Source: Ailurus styani (taxonomy: Eukaryota > Chordata > Mammalia > Carnivora > Ailuridae). Taken from it: a stretch of DNA of 64,000 nucleotides. The position numbers and the translations under genes are program-made. The notes beneath the pieces are model-generated. The model worked only from the letters and a program-made list of their open reading frames with translations, was not told the DNA's origin and did no database searches. Location: assembly GCA_002007465.1 (NCBI GenBank), contig LNAC01000774.1, positions 138,426-202,425 of the forward strand, given 5' to 3'. Shown here one piece after another: positions 1 to 12,165 of the stretch (the first letter of the stretch is position 1; each line of letters begins with the position of its first letter).

Positions 1-46
1 CTGTGTCAAATGAATAAATAAAAAATAAATAAATAAATAAAAATTA
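1..46 (+). mobile_element. 3' tail of a Can-SINE cut by the window edge
   Basis: The window opens with CTGTGTCAAAT followed by repeated AAATAA blocks, which is the usual 3' end of the plus-oriented Can-SINEs seen elsewhere here (for example 14230-14296). Only the A-rich tail is inside the window. Confidence 0.75.
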
Positions 47-55
47 AAAATCTAG

Positions 56-250
56 TGTTTTTTTTAAAGATTTTATTTATTTATTTGACAGAGAAATAGC
101 ACAATTAAGCAGAGCAGCAGGCAGAGGGAGAGAGAGAAGCAGGCTCTCTGCTAAGCAGGGAGCCCGATGCAGGGCTCAATCCCAGGACCCTGGCATCATG
201 ACCCGAGCCGAAGGCAGCCACTTAACCAACTGAGCCACCCAGGCGCCCCA
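56..250 (-). mobile_element. Can-SINE (tRNA-derived carnivore SINE)
   Basis: Read on the plus strand it runs from a T-rich tail (TTTTAAAGATTTTATTTATT) through GAGAGAGAAGCAGGCTC to GAGCCACCCAGGCGCCCC, the reverse of the SINE head. A short direct repeat AATCTAG lies on both sides (49-55 and 252-258), a probable target-site duplication. Confidence 0.93.
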
Positions 251-258
251 GAATCTAG

Positions 259-2540
259 CTCCTAAAAGGACTCCATTGGTTCAATGTTTCAGTTTTTTAA
301 AAACTATATAGGCACATATGCGCACCCAGTTACCAGCTAGCTATTTACAATCTTCTACAAAAAAGAACATGTGATGAATCATGACAGAATTATAAAGCAG
401 GGGTAAGAAAACTCAAAGGGATCCAAGCGCAGGGAGTTAAACAGTTTGAGAGAAAAGCAAGAGGCCAAGCTCATGTTCCTTATTCCTTCTCTGGAAAGCA
501 CTTGCTTATCGATTCTCCCCACTACCCACACCACAATCCAGAGAAGCCACTAGGGCAGGAAGTGATGGCAAATTCAGTCAGGTCCTGTACCTGTGCCACA
601 GGACCGCAGGTAGTGACTAACAGAGTAAAGAGCTGGAAAACCAATCTGAAGACTTTGGTTCCTACTTCAAAACAGAGAAGCCAGAATAAGTTTCACCTCA
701 AGATTTAGCTTGCAAAAAAACAAATTACATAGCTATTTGTTTCTATGCATGCAATCTGAAAGAGACTACAAAAGACTCACCAGCATTTAAAAATGTAAAT
801 AGATCTAAGCATGAGGAATTTTCCCTAAAAACTGAGATGTCCAGTCCCAATCTACTTCAAATATGACCCAAGAAAAAAAAGAGACTCCTTACATTTAAGA
901 GGTACAGTTTTATCAAGTGGTACCCTTTTGTAAGATATTTGTAAAGTTAATATTAATTCAAGTTTTCTGTGAAGTGGACATTAAGTCGACGTTTAGATCA
1001 CAGACTCCTAAAAAGTCGAAGAGGCAGGGGAGAGAAAATCCTGGACATAAAACCCTCAGATAATTCTGTGGGGTTTCGGCCTTCTTGTAGTAGATATAAC
1101 ACTACAAGGGTGACATCCTTAATTAAAAAAAGAAAAGAACTTTATTATAAAAAGTTACTGCCTTTTTACTGCTACTCGAAGGTACTGTTTATATGTCTGG
1201 TTAGCCAAGACACTTAAGAAATGTAGTTGTTTCTTTTATTGCTACCAGCAATGCTCTTTACTCTGGCTTCTGCTTATGGGGAAGTAGGAACTGCACCCAT
1301 CAATCCATGTCACGAGTAGCATTTGCTGATATCCACACCAAGAAGCAAACGGAAACATTCAATGGAAGCAGATAGACCACTTTAAAAAGAACCTAATAGC
1401 AACTTCTACGGTTATACTTGTACCTCCACGCACATACACAGAAATAGAAAGCATACAGTTCTAGACCTATTAAAACATTTCATACCTAAATGTGATTTTG
1501 CGACCTTTAGTTACATTACCGGGTCTATGATTGTATAGGTGTTATTTATGCTTTATGGCAATGGGATAAATCAAACTGGCAGTAATTTCAAAAACAGTTC
1601 TGTACACAGAACCATTGGTAAATGGTTAAGGTGTGACTTTTTTTTTTTTAAGGTGTGGTATTAACACACATTTGGGCTCCTCTCCCAACCCAACAACTCA
1701 CCTTTCTTCCTATGTTCCTACGTTGCTCAATTTACTAATTCTACTTTCTCCCTAAAAAGTAAGGAGCACCTCATATAGATAGGGAACAATGTTTTCTGCT
1801 AATGACAGTTCCTAGGATGAATGGTCATGAACATCACTCTGGAACTGAAAGAGAAAGTCTTTATAGGCTTTTTTTTTAATCCTATGTTCTTTTGAAGAAA
1901 AAAAAAAGTAGAGATACAGAACATAGGTCTCTATATTCACATTTAAGCAAGGCATCAAAACCTTTACTGAAGACCGTACATGCTGTCAAAAAATAGATCT
2001 AGAGCTTGCAGAGCACTGTATGAAATGCTGTAAATATCAAGAGGTCCTTCCCCAACCAACTTAGCTTACAAGGAAATAAACAAGACCAGATAAACTATAG
2101 AATACAAAGCAACATACAAACCCAAGGTCCACATACACTTACAGGGGGGAAAAAAAAGATTCCAAGCTCTAGCCCAAGACTTTTCGCAAATTTTGTATTT
2201 TCTTTCATTGGATAGCACAATGGAACCAGCAGGAAGCAAAGGATCTGTCCATTCATGTCATTAGTTACATGGCAACCACCAGCAAGCATCAAGCTAGCAG
2301 GCTCTGATCACTGTCAAAGCCAAATACATGGTACTATTTAAAAAATAATTTTTAGCTGTTACAATTTAATTTCATCAATTTACATCCTTTAACTAGGTGA
2401 TGAGGAGCCACTAACAAGGAAAACCTGTAAGATTAAAGCTTCTGAAGGCACCTGACTCAAACCCAATTTCGTCAATGAGACCCTCTCGGCCACCTGGTTT
2501 TCACTTTGTGTGCACTAGAACACACTAAGATTTTCTCTGT
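259..2540. other. Unique sequence, no gene recognised
   Basis: About 2.3 kb of AT-rich single-copy-looking DNA. Short open frames (502-708, 969-1217, antisense 2095-2292) show no recognisable domain. It could be intron or 3' UTR of the minus-strand gene whose first exon is near 25.0 kb. A donor-like GGTGAGTC on the minus strand at about 780 is discussed with the exon-chain finding. Confidence 0.5.
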
Positions 2541-2544
2541 GGAA

Positions 2545-2640
2545 GATGACGACAAGATCTCAGCTTCTCATGATTCTGATTCCGTAGGTCTAAAGTGGGG
2601 CTTAGGCACCCACAGGCTCCAAGGAGACAATGCGGCCACC
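2545..2640 (-). mobile_element. MER20-like hAT-Charlie remnant (tentative)
   Basis: On the minus strand the segment reads GCCCCACTTTAGACCTACGG then AATCAGAATC, close to the MER20 core (GCCCCACCCCAGACCTACTGAATCAGAATC as I know it). Terminal inverted repeats are not clear, so this is a diverged fragment. Confidence 0.45.
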
Positions 2641-5560
2641 AGCCCAGGACCCCGTGAGAAACCCTGCTCTGCTCTCCACCGCCACCAGCCATGAAATATC
2701 CCCTCAGCCTGCACACATTCGAATCTCTCATCAAGTGGCTCTCTTAAAAACCAGTGTCCCTGAAACAAGCTAAACAAAGGGTACAGGCAGGAAGTACAAG
2801 CCGTTTTTCAAAGTGAGAAACACTGAGCTGGTACAATTGGAACACGTCTTACTGCCATGTAGTAACAGGCACCAATTAGTACTGTTTTAAGAGAATTCAA
2901 CACTGTTCGGGGGGGGGGTAGGGTGAATTATTGCATAATTCAAATTCTTAAGTCTATCCCTAAAGGTACAATAATTCTACCTCGTAAGCATACATTTAGT
3001 ACTGAAGGATCAAGGCTTGCTCATTAGATCAAACCAGGACATGACACTATTTGCCTGTCAAAGTAAGTCCCTAACGGGTTACTGACACAACAAAGTTACA
3101 CCCAAAAGGAAAAACGGATCAATCTTTTAATCATAAGATGTGGGTGAGGTTATGTTAATGCACTGCTCACACTTGTTTCCAATTCCAGATTATTCCTTTC
3201 CACCAAATACTAACATACTTTATCCTAACAACATTTCTGGTCCATACACCTGTTTGTTTTAATGTCAATGCCAATTGTAAAGATTGCAGGAATGTAAAGG
3301 AGCAGGACTAATCAGAACACTAACCACACCTACAGAGTCTAAGGTTCATTTCCCAGGCAACGACACAACATACCTAGATATGAAAATATTCAAGGGCTCC
3401 ATATTTAACAGCTCAGAAGCATCCAAAAATAATGCGGAAGCTTTCATAGCACCGAGGATAGGAGTAGAGTTGGCTCTTTGATAACATAAAGAAAAGCTTT
3501 TAAGTTGACTGGCTTTTCATGTGGTCATATTTTTAGTCCCCGGTAGAGACAAGTGAGAGATGTTAGGGACAAGTGAGAATGAGTAAAAGCTCTCCAGCTT
3601 CTTTTAATCTGTTCATTTATTCAGAACCAAACTCTGCCTACCTCAAAAAGATGAACACCTGGCCATTATCCCAGGCTTCTCTACTCTCATCCACCAAAGA
3701 ATCCAACCTCCCTTCTCCAGAATTCCTCCTTTGGGAAAGCAGAGTCCTTGAGAAACATTAGCTTTCAGGAAGAGACATCATTCAAGCATTCATAGAAGTG
3801 AAAAAATTAATTTCTAAGAAAACTCAAGGTTTTCAAAAGGATCAAAAGGCAGCAACAGAACTGCTAGAAAACCACCACCTCTCTAGAAAAACCAATTATC
3901 AAATTGTTACTTGGACTTTTCTCCTAGATGACACATCACAAGAGCTGGGCACCTAACAAGTCTTTCTTTCTTTATTTTTAACTCTAACTCAACTCCAGTG
4001 TTCTTTTTCCTTCAATAAACTTCAATGGTGAGGTAAAATTAAAGGAAAAACAGAATGGCTAATTCTAGTAACAGCTTGAATACTTATTTTAATACCTATC
4101 TTAAGATGCTCTCCTCAGCCATTCCAGTTCTTTTTACCTCTACTACCAGATCAAAAACTCCTCTGCAATGGGCCCAAGGAAAGGCAATTCAAATCTCTGA
4201 GTGGCTCTACAAATAGATTTGGTTCTAGGACACCAGAATCCAAGACCTTCATAGTCCTCCGGAGAAAGCTGAGAAGTATTTAAAGTACTCACTGCCAGAA
4301 ATGGTCCTAGAGCCTCCAGAATTATCTTGAAGCTTATCTACTGAGTTGTCTCTGAGCATGAGTCAGTCTCCTAGAGGTCTTGTCCAGGACACAAATGTAG
4401 CCTGAATATTCCTGAAGCTAACACAGCACCATGCATCATTCCTTAGCTGTTCAAGAAGGATTTTTGTTTTTTTACATTCTAGCATCACCATAAGGAAATT
4501 AAGTTTTGTTGAACCTTTTTAGAGAATGATTTGGTGAAATAAATCCTATGTTCACATTCTTTAACCCAGTAGTTCTACTTCTATAATTAAAAAATAAAAC
4601 CAGGAGTATACACAAATAGCTGTTACTATAGAGTTTATCTTAAATACGTAGAATTGTAATCAACCTAAAACTTCCCGGGATGTGGGAATGATTATATAAC
4701 TATAGTCCTGCCATATGGACTATAATGACATAGGAAAATGCTTACAATTGTTACATAAAAAAGTTGCATTTAAAATCGCATATGCAATATAATTCCTACT
4801 CTTAATACACTCTCTTATGGGGGGAAAAAAAAACAGGAACCATTTTTAATTTTATATATCCGGATTGTGGGATTTGGAGTAATTTTTCCCCACATTTTCC
4901 TGTATTTTCCCAGTTGTCTAGAATAGGCTTATTTATAATGAGAAAAGCTTTTTTACATTACTATGGATAATACTTTCCATACAAAGCAGAAAATATAGAT
5001 AAGTTCCTTTTCAAATAATGTATGAAGTTAAAAAAAAAATCTAAAAAATCTAATATTGTAAACACAGACTTTAATAGGCTAGGGTTTTTTAATGCATATT
5101 TTCAAATATGTCAGAATACATTAAGCACATTATTCACTGGTTTTGTAATTCACATATATAAATTAACCAATTTCAAAAAGCTCCTTGGTTTTGTGAATTA
5201 TTGATGTCACCTGCTAGAGACTTAATTCCAAGAAAAATATACGAATCACTACATCACAAGCACAAATCCTTTTGACACAAATTCAATTTCTGTGGCAATA
5301 ACATATTGACTTAGCTTTATTTTTCTATTTTATGACACTTATTAATGGCAGAGATAAAAGAAATCTATCATTTTTTCTTTATTGTAAATGTAAACAATCT
5401 CATGCTATGTTGAGAATGTTAAGGTAAATACCACTCACCTGGTAACTTTTTCATGCAAAGGAGGCCATGGTACCAAAATAAAACAGGACTTAGGAAAAAA
5501 AAAAAAAGGATTTTTAGCAAAAACCTGATCTCCTACTCCTAATCTTCCTATTGCACAATT
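2641..5560. other. Unique intron-like sequence
   Basis: No recognisable repeat or domain over about 2.9 kb. Two minus-strand splice-like segments (5488-5439 and 4351-4293) lie here and are treated only as low-confidence candidates in the findings. Otherwise I see AT-rich single-copy DNA. Confidence 0.45.
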
Positions 5561-5569
5561 AGGCTGCCA

Positions 5570-6230
5570 ACAGGGGACAAGACATCAAAAATGAAGAGGA
5601 CTCAGTCCCTGCCCTGAGAAGCTTAAAGCCAAAAGAGCAGCAAGACGATAACCACGATAAGAGACAGTGACAGTGAAAGCAGCACACATCAGAGGGGTTC
5701 AAGGGTGACTGGAAGGAAAAGCAATCTCTCCTGACTAACTACATCTGCTTAAATACATGCTAGTAACAGGCGAATATTATTGCCATGATGGAAGACTGAA
5801 ATCACATTAATCTTCCGCCATGATTCGGACAAAACTTGTAACAGAAAATTTCCTCTTCTGACACCATAACAGAATCCAAAAGCAGGCACTCAGCAAATGT
5901 TTATGAAACATGACTATATTCTTAACAAGGAGTACACTGGTAAATAAAACAAGGACTCCTGTCCTAAAGGAACTTTCCTTCTCTTGGGGAAGAGACGGTA
6001 AACACCATAAATAAGTTACAGAGGATGTTAGAAGGTGACGCCTGTTATGCTGAAATGAAAAGCCATGCAAGGTGAGGGGAGGCTGGAGCGTTTGCAGGTT
6101 GCAATTTTAAATGTGGGGAGCTGGGCCGGCAGAGGCCTGACAGAGAGGGTGGCATTGGAGCAGAGCTGAAAGCGGACTAAGGGGGTAGCTGTGTGGACGT
6201 GGAGGAAAGCAGCTCAGAGGAAAAGCAAGC
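5570..6230. repeat. Ancient interspersed repeat, family uncertain
   Basis: The segment contains GGACTCAGTCCCTGCCCTGA, then CAGGCACTCAGCAAATG, GGAACTTTCCTTCTCTTGGG and GTTGCAATTTTAAAT, followed by a GAG/GGC-rich part about weights of 'gaggtggca'. This order resembles an old mammalian dispersed repeat with an L2- or MIR-type tail. Divergence is high and I cannot name the family. Confidence 0.35.
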
Positions 6231-7180
6231 CCCGGGAAGGAGCGGGTCTGGGGCGCTCAAGGAACAGGGAGCCAGCGCAGCTACAGCAAACAAGACAGAA
6301 GAAAGGGAGGGAGCCACAGCAGGTGGGGGCCAGACCGTGTTAAGGCCAGGGGCTTTTATATTCCTCTACCGGAGCAGTCACAAATACAAAAACTACAAAA
6401 ACACACTCTGAGTAATCAACTTAACCAGTAAACAACAGCTGAATCCGCACGCGATACAAGACGCCCGGAAGGAACGAAAGCAACAGTAGTACCTGTTCTC
6501 AACCATCTCCTTCAGGGCCCCATAAGGGGCCTGGTGGCCCACGCGGCCGGGCGTTACTTACTAAGGAGTATTAGAAATACTCTCAAAACACTGTACAGCC
6601 CACAAAGGCAGTTTTTGGACCAACTCTGCTAGTTCTCTTGCATTAACAATTTTTTTTTTAAATATAGAATTAGGGGATGCGGTGCGGGGGAGGAGGGTGC
6701 AACTACCTGGTGGTAGTCGAAGGAATAGTCAACAAACATGTTTGGAGAAAGGAAAGTGAGAAAAAGTTTTAAATACAGCTTAATTACAACATAATCCCTC
6801 AGCCCCACACGAGTCTGAGCCCCAGACCTAGGGAGTCCTCCCACAGGGGGTCAACAAAAGGCCAAGTGCCCACGGATATCTGAGCCCCGCCACAGGGTTC
6901 CTCTCAGGCAGCAACCCCTCTTTGCCCTCCAACACTTTTGTAAAGAATTCCCCTGCTAAACGGACCCACCAATGTTTCTGTTTCTTGTCTGGGCTCCAAC
7001 TGAGAGGCTATCCTAGTCCCTTTCTTCTCCATACCCATGCTCCCGCTGTTAGAGTTACTCTGTTCGTAAACACTGCCGGCTTCAGGAAGGTTCTCTTCAC
7101 TTCCCCCCACAAGCACACCTCTTCCGTGACTCTTATATACTTCCGTGAGTTCGCCCACAGGGGGCGAACAGCCTGGGTCC
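6231..7180. other. Unique sequence, moderately GC-rich
   Basis: About 950 bp with no recognised repeat. Overlapping frames at 6922-7236 (plus) and 6904-7158 (minus) are open on both strands, which is expected of mildly GC-rich DNA, and neither shows a domain. Confidence 0.4.
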
Positions 7181-7184
7181 TACA

Positions 7185-7325
7185 AGCAAATTCACCTAGA
7201 TTGGATACGAATCAGCTGTGGGACCTTGGGCACTGAATCTCTCTGAGCGTCAGTTTCTCCTGGTACCAGGACAGTAGGAAGCATCTATCCTCGTAGGCTT
7301 GTCTGGAGTCTTAGTGGAAAAAGCC
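7185..7325 (+). repeat. MIR (tRNA-derived ancient SINE)
   Basis: Contains CAGCTGTGGGACCTTGGGCA, then CTCTCTGAGCGTCAGTTTCT, matching the MIR core (GCTGTGTGACCTTGGGCAAG, CTGTGCCTCAGTTTCCTC) with scattered substitutions. Confidence 0.7.
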
Positions 7326-7329
7326 ACGT

Positions 7330-7980
7330 CAAGTCCCCTTCCTTCCCACTAATGCCCCCACCAGCATGACCTTGGTTCAGGTCACCATCATTCTCAAGGC
7401 CACATCCAACAGTCTCCCCTCACTGGGCGCTGATATCATCCTCTAATCCACTTAAATCTATTTGTTACAGATGTAAACGTGTGTGGGTTCCCCCCTTCCA
7501 AAGTGGCTTGGGCTCCTGAGAGCAGGATTTTTGTCATGGTCATTTTGCCAGCAGCTCTATTTGCTGGGCGTCGGTTATAATGGACCACTCTCTTGACAGC
7601 TGCTGAGGCCTCGCACGTGTTGCCATTTAGGGCTGAGAACTCAAGCAGGGGCAGTTTCCCAAGGCCATGCCTAGAGCCTGGGCCTCGGGACTGGGACAGC
7701 TAGCTGGGTGAATGAGATGGGAGGTAAGCAGACCTACTGAGCAGGTATTGCATGTATAAACCTGTGGTAAGGGTGGGGGGGTCACCCTTCATTATCAGCA
7801 AGAAGTGATGAGTCCACCTCTCTTTATCCAAAGCTCTTTGTTTACAATTCCCTTGGATCACTGATCATTGTTGCAGTTTGTGTTTATGTCCTTGGTTTTC
7901 TTTTAGTTTTGTTTTTAATATGCCAAGGACTTTGTTTCCCTCATCTTTGAACGCCTAGACCTAGTACAAGGAAGATTTTA
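7330..7980. other. Unique sequence
   Basis: About 650 bp without a recognised gene or repeat. Confidence 0.4.
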
Positions 7981-7984
7981 GGTC

Positions 7985-8105
7985 AGTGGTTTTCAACCTG
8001 ACTACACATGAGAATCAGCTTAAGAGTTTTTATTTTCTTTTCTTAACATTCCAAACCAATTCAATCAGAATACCCAAAGGTAGAGCCTGTCACAAGTACT
8101 TGTAA
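7985..8105 (+). mobile_element. MER20-like hAT-Charlie remnant
   Basis: Starts CAGTGGTTTTCAACCTGACT followed by ACACATGAGAATCAGCT, the usual 5' end of MER20-type nonautonomous hAT elements. The 3' part is lost or diverged. Confidence 0.6.
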
Positions 8106-8144
8106 AGCCCGTCACAACTACTTGTGACTCTAATGGGCAACCAC

Positions 8145-8803
8145 CATTAAATGGATTAAGAAGATGTGGTGTGTATATATACAGTGGAATACTACACAGC
8201 CATAAAAAACGAAATCTTGCCATTTGCAACGGCATGGCTGGAACAAGAGGGTATTATGCTAGGCGAAATAAGTCGATCAGAGATAGACAATTATCATATG
8301 ATCTCACTGATATGAGGAATTTGAGAAACAAGACAAAGGATCATAGGGGAAGAGAGGGAAAAATGAAACAAGATGAAACTAGAGAGGGAGAGAGACCATA
8401 AGAGACTCTTAATCTCAGGAAACAAACAGGGTTACTGGAGGGGAAGGGGTGGGATGGGCTGGGTGATGGACACTGGGGAGGGGTATGTGCTATGGTGACC
8501 ACTGTGAATTGTGTGAGACTGATGAATCACAGACCTGTACCCCTGAAACAAATAATGCATTATGGGATTTTTTTAAGATTTTATTTATTCATTTAAGAGA
8601 GAGACACAGAGAGAGAGGAAACATGAGCAGGGGGAGTGGGAGAGGGAGAAGCAGGCTCCCCACTGAGCAGGGAGCCTGATGTGGGGCTCGATCCCAGGAC
8701 CCTTGGATCATGACCTGAGCTGAAGGCAGACGCTTAATGACTGAGCCACCCAGGCACCCCTATATGTTAATAAAAATAAAAAAATAAAAAAATAAAAAAC
8801 ACT
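8145..8803 (+). mobile_element. L1 3' end fragment, interrupted by a SINE
   Basis: The last part of L1 ORF2 and the 3' UTR: TGGAATACTACACAGCCATA, GACAATTATCATATGATCTC, AGACTGATGAATCACAGACC and CCCTGAAACAAATAATG. The same landmarks occur in the L1 copies at 46300-46740 and 54340-54750. A minus-strand SINE (8565-8760) sits in the 3' tail, after which L1-like TATATGTTAATAAAAATAAA resumes. Confidence 0.88.
8565..8760 (-). mobile_element. Can-SINE inserted in an L1 tail
   Basis: Runs from TTTTTTTAAGATTTTATTTA to GAGCCACCCAGGCACCCC on the plus strand. It splits the L1 3' end, so it is younger than that L1 fragment. Confidence 0.92.
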
Positions 8804-9449
8804 AACTTGGACAAACTCTTCTGAACTCAGTCTTCCAGTGCCAAGACCCACATGTGTCGATATGGTAGATACTTGTTAGCCTCTCTGCCTTATGCACAGA
8901 ATCCCTTCCCTATGTCACTGGGGTGGACCCAGGCTTCGTTGTCTCTGTGAGCCTGGCCTGACCACAGATGTGAGCAGAGCTCGACCCCCACACCCAAGCA
9001 GAGCAAATCAAATCCTCACGCTACCAAAAATCTGGATTTGAGATTCAGAGATGAGGATGAGAATCTGTTCTCGCATGGGTCAAGAGTATGTATGTCTGGA
9101 ACTGTGAGGCTCTGAGCTTGGCTGTGTGAAGATCAAAGAAACAGAAGCTGTGCTCTGTGGAGACACAACAATGCAGCAAATGCTTAGTGAGAAACAAAAC
9201 AAGGCCGTATGACCCCCTGAAAAGAGAGAACCACAGAAGCTGCCAGCTCTCAGTTCTCGGTTCCAAACCCTTGGCAGGACCAGCTACATTTACTGTGCTT
9301 GATCCAAGAATATATCCCTCTGTGTCTTTACAACTGCCCTTTCCACTTTGAAACTAGATATTGTATGAGGGTCTGTTTCTTTAAATCAGAAAAGGCTCTG
9401 ACTGAGACAAAACCCAAGACTCCCCAGTACCCAGATGCTATAGCCCGAC
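8804..9449. other. Unique sequence
   Basis: No recognised gene or repeat. The overlapping frames at 9157-9351 (plus) and 9045-9266 (minus) carry no recognisable motif. Confidence 0.4.
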
Positions 9450-9640
9450 TCATCATTATCAGCACCACTTCCTGAGCACTCTTCATAATTACCAATACAC
9501 CCAACAATCCTATTCATTAGCCATTATCCCCATCTTAGACATCAGAAAATGAAGTGTCACAGAACTGGTTTGCCAGAGTGAAAAGTGGCCAGGCTGGAAA
9601 TGGACCCTCGGTCACTGTGACTCCAAGACCCAGACTCATT
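9450..9640 (-). repeat. MIR-like remnant, antisense
   Basis: Contains CATTATCCCCATCTTAGACA then AGAAAATGAAGTGTCACAGA, and further on GGCTGGAAATGGACCC. This follows the antisense MIR order (CCATTTTACAGATGAGGAAACTGAGGCACAGAG, then the tRNA-like region) with many substitutions. Confidence 0.5.
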
Positions 9641-9901
9641 CCCCTTCCCTTCCCTCAGTCCCCACTGCTACGATGGGACAGCTGCTGTTTTCAAATCCAG
9701 GGAGGACTCACAGTGGAAATGAAGCCATTTCTGAGGCAAAGAAATTTGAAAATGAAATCTTAACAAGAAAATGAGCATAATTCCAACAGGATGATTATTA
9801 AAGTGTTATAACACTGACCACAAAGTTATATCTTAAAAGTTCAGGTGAGTGAGTGTAAGAAGCTGGGGGGAAGGCGGGGGTTGTGATTTCTATAAACTAA
9901 C

Positions 9902-10122
9902 AAGAGTATGTTTGTTTTTTAAGATTTTATTTATTTATTTATTTATTAGGGAGAGAGAGAGAGCATGAGTGTGGGACGGGGGAGAAGGAGAGGGAGAAGG
10001 AGAAACAGACTCCCCACTAAGCAGGGAGCCCAAAGAGGGGCTCAATCCCAGAACCCCCCGGCGTCATACTGAAGGCAAGTGCTTAACCCACTGAGCAATG
10101 CAGGTGCCCCAAGAATATGTTT
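9902..10122 (-). mobile_element. Can-SINE with target-site duplication
   Basis: Body 9914-10110, from TTTTTTAAGATTTTATTTAT to CAATGCAGGTGCCCC. The flanks are AAGAGTATGTTT (9902-9913) and AAGAATATGTTT (10111-10122), a duplication with one difference, so the insertion is not very recent. Confidence 0.93.
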
Positions 10123-11335
10123 TGCTAGGGAGTGTCCCCATTTTTGTCTTAAAGTTGCTCTCTTAAGTGTATAATAGAGATGGAATGAATAGTTTTATTT
10201 CTAATTTGTAGAATTTAAACTGCAGTATATACCACAAGCCTTAGAAAACCATGCCCTCTCAATTCAGACTAAAATATAAGCCACAAAAATATTCACATTC
10301 AAGAAAACATACACACAGACACATCCAAATCAAAAATTACAGGGCAATAGCAATCAAAGAAAATTAAGTATTTTTAATTATTGATGAAGTTTGAACTCTA
10401 TAATAACTAAATCACCAAAAAGTTTTCTTGCATAATTTGGTCACTACTTTTTGTTACTAGTGTCTACATTGGTTTGTCACTGCAAATGAGTCCAAAGGAT
10501 GATTGCATATTACAAAGTCAACATCCGAAAAACAGAGAAAAAGAGCACAATCCCAACTTTTAAATTCAGTCCTAGTACTATGCATAAAATGTAGTTCATT
10601 TTACATTTCTTCTAGAAATACTAACCAAGCTGGATATAGTTAGCACCTAAGCTGACAACACAGTAGGCCTGGCCCAAAAAGACCTATGATACATGTCAGC
10701 TGCCCTGAAGGAGTTGACAACCCAAAAGGCTCTAGAGAAAAAAATAAAGAGCCTGGGTCACTTATTTTCTCTTTCTGGTGATTCAGAAAATAATATCACA
10801 AAAGTAACTGTCCTGCGAGGGCTACCCATAGTGAAATACAAAGGTTTCTCATCTTAATGCTTTTCTTTGCACTTGTCATCCAGAATATTCTGGAAAGATA
10901 AATCCTAAAAGGGATCAGATACAGAGCAGCCCAATGCTGCACCAAATCTGCACCATGACATATCACGACGCAGTAAAATTCCAACACATAGCATTCTATA
11001 CCACCAATAGGTTTTGAACACACCAATTTCTGTAGTCAAGCTGCAAGCTCAAGCAACTACAGCCTAAATTGCCCTTGGCAATCTTCCAACAATGCCAAAA
11101 TTTAGCTCTAACAACAGTAACCCAAGTATATTTGCAAAGTACTTCTAAAAGTCCATGGTTCCATGTTGATAATCGCACCATTTAAAGACACCAATAAAAC
11201 AGGTCAACAAGGATTATGGGGAAGTCCTCAGCTGACAGCCATAGCCATTGGAAGGCTCTCAATGATCCTAATAAGCTGGTGCAAATTATTCAGGACTGCA
11301 GATTTTACAAGGGTGTGCAGATAATCCTCCCCTAT
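10123..11335. other. Unique sequence
   Basis: About 1.2 kb of AT-rich DNA. Antisense frames at 10796-11026 and 10996-11181 show no family motif. I considered a processed pseudogene and could not match it to anything. Confidence 0.4.
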
Positions 11336-12165
11336 TTCTTTTCTTTTTGAGATATCACTGACACTTAACATTGTGTAAGCTTAAGGGGCACAAAGCGTTG
11401 ATTTCATACATTTATATATTGCAGTGATTACCACCATCACGTTAGCTGATACCTCTATCATATCACATAATTATCACTTATTTGTTGTAGTGTGAACATT
11501 AGAGATCTGGTCTCTTAGAGATTTTGGAGTAGATGATACAGTATTATTTAATCACTATGCTGTGCACTGGAGATCTTGAACTTACGTTTTAGTTGGAAGT
11601 CTGTAGCCTTTAACTTCTCCAGTTCCCCCATCCCTCCCACCTCCCTGGGCCCTGGTAACCACCATTTTTCTCTCTGTCTCTACAAGTTTGGCTTTTTTAG
11701 ATTCCACATTGTAAGTGATATCATACACTATCTGTCTTTCTCTGTCTGGCTTATCTCACTAAGCATAATGTCCTCCAGGCCTGTCCCTGTTGTTGCAAAG
11801 GGCAGGATTTCCTTTTCTCATGTCTGAAAGATATTCTATTGTGTGTGTATATATGGTGCATCTTTTCTCTGTCCATTCATCTGTTGACAGACATTTAGAT
11901 TGTTTCCATATCTAGGCTATTGTGACTAAAGCTGCAATAGACATGGGAGTGGCACGTCTCTTTGAGATCTTGATTTAATTTGTTTGGGGCATATATCCTG
12001 TGGTGAACTGAATTATATGGTAGTTCTATTTATAATTTTTTGAGGAACCTCCATACTGTTTTCCGCAGTGGCTGCACCAATCTACAGTGCCACCAACAGT
12101 GCACAAGGGTTCCCTTTACATCCTCACCACCACTTGTTATCTTGATGACAGCCCTTCTAACAGGT
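11336..12165 (-). mobile_element. Old L1M-type element, antisense
   Basis: Plus-strand landmarks of a reversed old L1 occur in order: TTGAGATATCACTGACACTT, CTCTGTCTGGCTTATCTCAC, GTCCATTCATCTGTTGACAG, TTTTGAGGAACCTCCATACT and GTGCCACCAACAGTGCACAA. It ends at CCCTTCTAACAGG. The fragment covers the 3' UTR and the last part of ORF2, is highly diverged and has no usable frame. Confidence 0.9.

Noticed and set aside
1690..1755. Minus-strand exon candidate with a good donor AAG|GTGAGTTG
   Set aside because: Stops occur in all three frames between the nearest acceptor (TTTTTAG) and the donor.
2568..2777. Overlapping minus-strand frames near 2.6 kb as a coding exon
   Set aside because: Part of the segment matches a MER20-like remnant and no clean splice pair bounds it.
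10790..11330. Processed pseudogene on the minus strand
   Set aside because: Antisense open stretches looked gene-like, but no family match, poly-A tract or target-site duplication could be identified.
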